Source of the DNA: Candidatus Latescibacterota bacterium
GTDB lineage: Bacteria; Latescibacterota; MVCY01; DTYK01
Assembly: GCA_012961925.1 (NCBI GenBank)
Contig: DTYK01000156.1
Coordinates: 1 to 8,189 of the forward strand
Direction: 5' to 3'
DNA: 8,189 bases
In this document: positions 6,102-8,189 of the stretch, piece by piece
Position numbering within the stretch: the first letter of the stretch is position 1
How the letters are laid out: the number at the start of each line of letters is the position of its first letter
Notes under the pieces: model-generated
What the model was told of the DNA's origin: nothing
Seen by the model: the letters and a program-made list of their open reading frames with translations, nothing else
Databases searched by the model: none
Translations under genes and position numbers: made by a program

Positions 6102-7001
6102 CTACAAACCCTTGGCGTCCGCTACCTGATGGATCTGCTTTATGGTTGCCGGTACCAGTTTCAACCCAAGTCGCCCGGCTACCTCCCGGAAGTATTTTGC
6201 CAGCCGGTCCAAATGCCGCCGGAGGAGGTTTTCCCTGTCTGAGTAATCGAAGCAGTTGTGCGTCACCGGAACGATCGTCTTTATTGAGATCCCCTTCTCC
6301 ACCTGATCGATTATCATCCTGTCTATCAGATCGAGGTGATCCTGGGGGCTCACTTCCTTCCTTACCTGCTCTATGCGCAAATGAAACGTGTCCTCCCCCC
6401 GCCATGTCCTCCTTCCCTCCGGATCAACGGTGATAGGCACCTCGAAGTATTCCATGGCCCCGGGTATCAGGCGGTTCGAGGGATGGGTATGATGAGGATA
6501 GGGGTAAGCCCCTACCCAGACGGCGGCGAATTTTGGTATGTTCCTATCAGGAATATAAGTGCCTCCCTGACGAAAGCCAAGCTTTTTTAATACCCGAAAG
6601 GTATCATCACTGGCAGAGCAATTTCCTGTCCGGAAGCTCTCTACATTTCTTTCCAGGGCCTTCTCCCAGTGTTCCCTGGCGGCCTTGAGCTGTTCATATT
6701 GCTCCTCGTAGGAATACTCCCCGAGATATCTCTTATATCTTCCGTCCAGAAAGGCCTGGGCGTGATAGTGCATCCCCAGCTCAAAACCTCTCTTCTCCAA
6801 TTCCAGGAAAAGCTCCCTGTGCCGCTCAGCAGTCTCTGGGACGATGAAGAAGGTTCCGATCAGGTTGTTCTCAAACAGGGTCTCAGCAAAACCCTTGATC
6901 GCTCTTTCGCTGATGTTCCAGTCCTCGGGCCCGCCTGGTGGAGAGAGACGGGCTATCCTTTCGCAGTCCATGGTGAAGGACACGTAAAGTTTGTCCGACA
7001 T
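6102..7001 (-). CDS. Polysaccharide deacetylase (NodB-like, carbohydrate esterase 4 superfamily, 299 aa)
   Basis: A complete protein of the NodB-homology fold, which removes N- or O-acetyl groups from glycans with a metal ion. Motif 1 appears as SFTMDCE (8-14, D12), motif 2 as GMHYHAQ (H78 and H80, more compact than the usual HxxxH), motif 3 as SFRTGN (122-127) and the late histidine motif as VPVTHN (H248). GTFFIVPE (49-56) is a typical barrel strand. No signal peptide is seen, so a cytoplasmic role or an unusual substrate (modified sugar or oligosaccharide) is possible. The start ATG has AAGGAG seven bases upstream. It ends at TAG 6104-6102. A decayed relative of the same fold lies just upstream. 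Variation in motif 2 leaves some doubt about classical deacetylase chemistry. Confidence 0.8.
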   Translation of the reverse strand: MSDKLYVSFTMDCERIARLSPPGGPEDWNISERAIKGFAETLFENNLIGTFFIVPETAERHRELFLELEKRGFELGMHYHAQAFLDGRYKRYLGEYSYEEQYEQLKAAREHWEKALERNVESFRTGNCSASDDTFRVLKKLGFRQGGTYIPDRNIPKFAAVWVGAYPYPHHTHPSNRLIPGAMEYFEVPITVDPEGRRTWRGEDTFHLRIEQVRKEVSPQDHLDLIDRMIIDQVEKGISIKTIVPVTHNCFDYSDRENLLRRHLDRLAKYFREVAGRLGLKLVPATIKQIHQVADAKGL

Positions 7002-7054
7002 CCTTGAACTCCTTATGAATAAAGTTTTTAAAATTTAGCTCCCACCGATTTTTC

Positions 7055-7438
7055 TCATAGATACCCGGTCTGTAAGAGGGCTTCCTCTACAGTGGCAAAC
7101 TCCACCCTATATTCGCTCTTACACCGCTCTATATGGGATGTCAAAAGCTCAACGGCCTCAGGGGAAATCCGCCGTTGGCCTTTATCCAGAATCTCATAGG
7201 GGTGAGACAGCCATAACATGACTCCTGTATCTATGAACCTTTACCGTAAAAGCATCAAGCCGCCGGTTCATAAGCGCATAATCGAACTTCTTCAGGCCCA
7301 TGTGCATCACTGGCACCTGGACGGTTATCGAAAGCCGGATAGCCGTCCCGATCCACATGGTGTCTCCCTATGATCGAAATAGGGATAGAGGGTATCGCCT
7401 ATATTGTTGTCTGTCAGGGGGAGATCCTCAACCCTGTT
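7055..7438 (-). pseudogene. Polysaccharide-deacetylase-like remnant, C-terminal half in three frames
   Basis: Successive minus-strand frames give a coherent product with two shifts. Piece one (7438 to about 7360) reads VEDLPLTDNNIGDTLYPYFD. Piece two (from 7358) reads MWIGTAIRLSITVQVPVMHM then GLKKFDYALMNRRLDAF. Piece three (about 7240 to TGA 7057-7055) reads IDTGVMLWLSHPYEI, then EAVELLTSHIERCKSEYRVE and FATVEEALLQTGYL. The order (YPY element, VP strand, late histidine in LSHPYE, terminal helix and FATVEEAL strand) parallels the C-terminal half of the intact deacetylase downstream, whose late motif is VTHN. Weak coding sense continues upstream to about 7490 but is not assignable. The N-terminal half with motifs 1-3 is gone. 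I infer a dead paralog or related deacetylase-like gene that once stood between the SDR and the intact copy. Confidence 0.6.
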
Positions 7439-7505
7439 ATCTTATCTTTCTCCCCGGTCAATTCCGGATGCTGAATCGGTCCTTAGCCCATCCTATTTTA
7501 CACGT

Positions 7506-8189
7506 TCAGGCGATCCTCATGGTTAATCCACCATCGATCATCAGTGTCTCGCCGGTGATGTATTCATTCTTTACCAGGAACACCACAGCCTGAGCAACTT
7601 CCTCAGCCTGGCCAAGCCGATGCAGCACAATACGGTTATCTGTGGCATGCCTTATGGCTTGAGCTGGGGTGGTAGCATGGAAATCCGTGTCTATGATTCC
7701 TGGACCGACACAATTGACCCGCACGTTGTGTTGCCCGACTTCCCGTGCGAGGCATCGTGTCAGGTGCATCACGGCGGCTTTGACCGTGGCGTAGGCTATG
7801 ATACCCGGCACACCCCGTAAGCCAGCCACGGAGCCAATATTGATAATAACACCCTGCCGCTTTTCGATCATGGCTGGCAGGGCCAGGCGGCAGCACTGGG
7901 CTACGCCGGCAACGTGCACCCGGAAGGCCTCCAGCCAGGTGGCCTCATCGACCTCCAGGAGTGTGCCGTCGTAGCGACCGCCGGCATTGTTAACCAACAC
8001 ATCCAATCCTCCCCATTCTTCTTCGATGGAGGCGAACATGGCATCAACCTCCCGGCTGTTGGCGATGTCGGCCTGCAGCACTAAGGAATTGCCACCCTCA
8101 GCTTCGACCTGCCGAGCCACCTGTCGGGCCATATCTTCATTGGTCAAATAGTTGATGGCCACGTCAGCCCCCTCCCGGGCCAGTGCTAA
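7506..8189 (-). CDS. Short-chain dehydrogenase/reductase (classical SDR), N-terminus beyond window edge
   Basis: 227 codons are visible. The first in-window codons (LALAREGADVAINYL) are in frame to position 8189, so the GTG at 8162 is internal and the gene starts outside the window. The missing part should hold the TGxxxGIG cofactor motif. Counting from the edge, NNAG lies at 67-70, the catalytic serine S120 (INIGSVAG) is followed by Y133 and K137 (YATVK), and VNCVGPGIIDTD follows. The C-terminal IDGG phrase is typical of FabG-like and sugar/polyol SDRs. All classical catalytic residues in the visible part are present. In this setting an NAD(P)-dependent sugar or polyol oxidoreductase is more likely than a fatty-acid enzyme, but sequence alone does not decide. 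It ends at TGA 7508-7506, with decayed sequence immediately after. Confidence 0.85.
   Translation of the reverse strand, partial: LALAREGADVAINYLTNEDMARQVARQVEAEGGNSLVLQADIANSREVDAMFASIEEEWGGLDVLVNNAGGRYDGTLLEVDEATWLEAFRVHVAGVAQCCRLALPAMIEKRQGVIINIGSVAGLRGVPGIIAYATVKAAVMHLTRCLAREVGQHNVRVNCVGPGIIDTDFHATTPAQAIRHATDNRIVLHRLGQAEEVAQAVVFLVKNEYITGETLMIDGGLTMRIA

Noticed and set aside
5569..6405. A 278-codon minus-strand frame spanning the deacetylase end and the remnants
   Set aside because: Its product is arginine- and glycine-rich, crosses the deacetylase, GH127 and dehydrogenase coding sequence out of frame, and only locally coincides with meaningful remnant pieces.
7506..8162. Calling the SDR complete from GTG 8162
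   Set aside because: In-frame coding sequence continues to the window edge (LALAREGAD), and the cofactor-binding N-terminus would be missing, so the gene is partial.

Overview
The window looks like a piece of an uncultured bacterial genome carrying a carbohydrate and polysaccharide catabolism cluster. Every supported gene lies on the minus strand, most have good Shine-Dalgarno sites (AAGGAG, AAAGGAGG, GGAGGAG), and spacing is tight, as in one or a few operons. The gene mix (GH36 alpha-galactosidase-like, GHL6-like, GH127, heparinase II/III-like, DUF362, Gfo/Idh/MocA, sugar isomerase, polysaccharide deacetylase, SDR, glycyl-radical activase) resembles sugar-scavenging uncultured phyla such as Latescibacteria, Armatimonadota or Planctomycetota relatives. 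No marker fixes the taxon, so this placement is only a guess.

Layout in the direction of transcription (high to low coordinates): an SDR oxidoreductase cut by the right edge (8189-7506); a decayed C-terminal half of a polysaccharide-deacetylase-like gene in three frames (about 7438-7055); an intact polysaccharide deacetylase (7001-6102); a frameshifted C-terminal scrap of a GH127 beta-L-arabinofuranosidase (about 6099-5849); a decayed cupin-like scrap (about 5853-5639); a Gfo/Idh/MocA dehydrogenase interrupted by one in-frame TAG (5626-4508); an intact sugar phosphate isomerase/epimerase (4471-3611); the first ~85 codons of a GHL6-like protein joined out of frame to the last ~138 codons of a radical-SAM glycyl-radical-enzyme activase (3534-2879); a ~320-base spacer with an operator-like palindrome and a TTGACA box; an intact GH36 gene (2559-445); a DUF362 N-terminus (from 430) that runs in frame into the start of a heparinase II/III-like gene (from 94), which leaves the left edge.

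If intact, the cluster would fit deacetylation and hydrolysis of a galactose/arabinose/uronate-containing polymer, followed by oxidation and isomerisation of the released sugars. As it stands only GH36, the isomerase, the deacetylase and (as far as visible) the SDR look whole.

The main signal is the alternation of intact genes with scraps of other sugar-metabolism genes. Indels and out-of-frame joins are confined to the scraps, while long genes such as the 704-codon GH36 are clean. That pattern fits a catabolic cluster eroding by repeated deletion better than uniform sequencing error, although chimeric assembly must be excluded. I see no convincing undescribed system, RNA gene, CRISPR array or insertion sequence.
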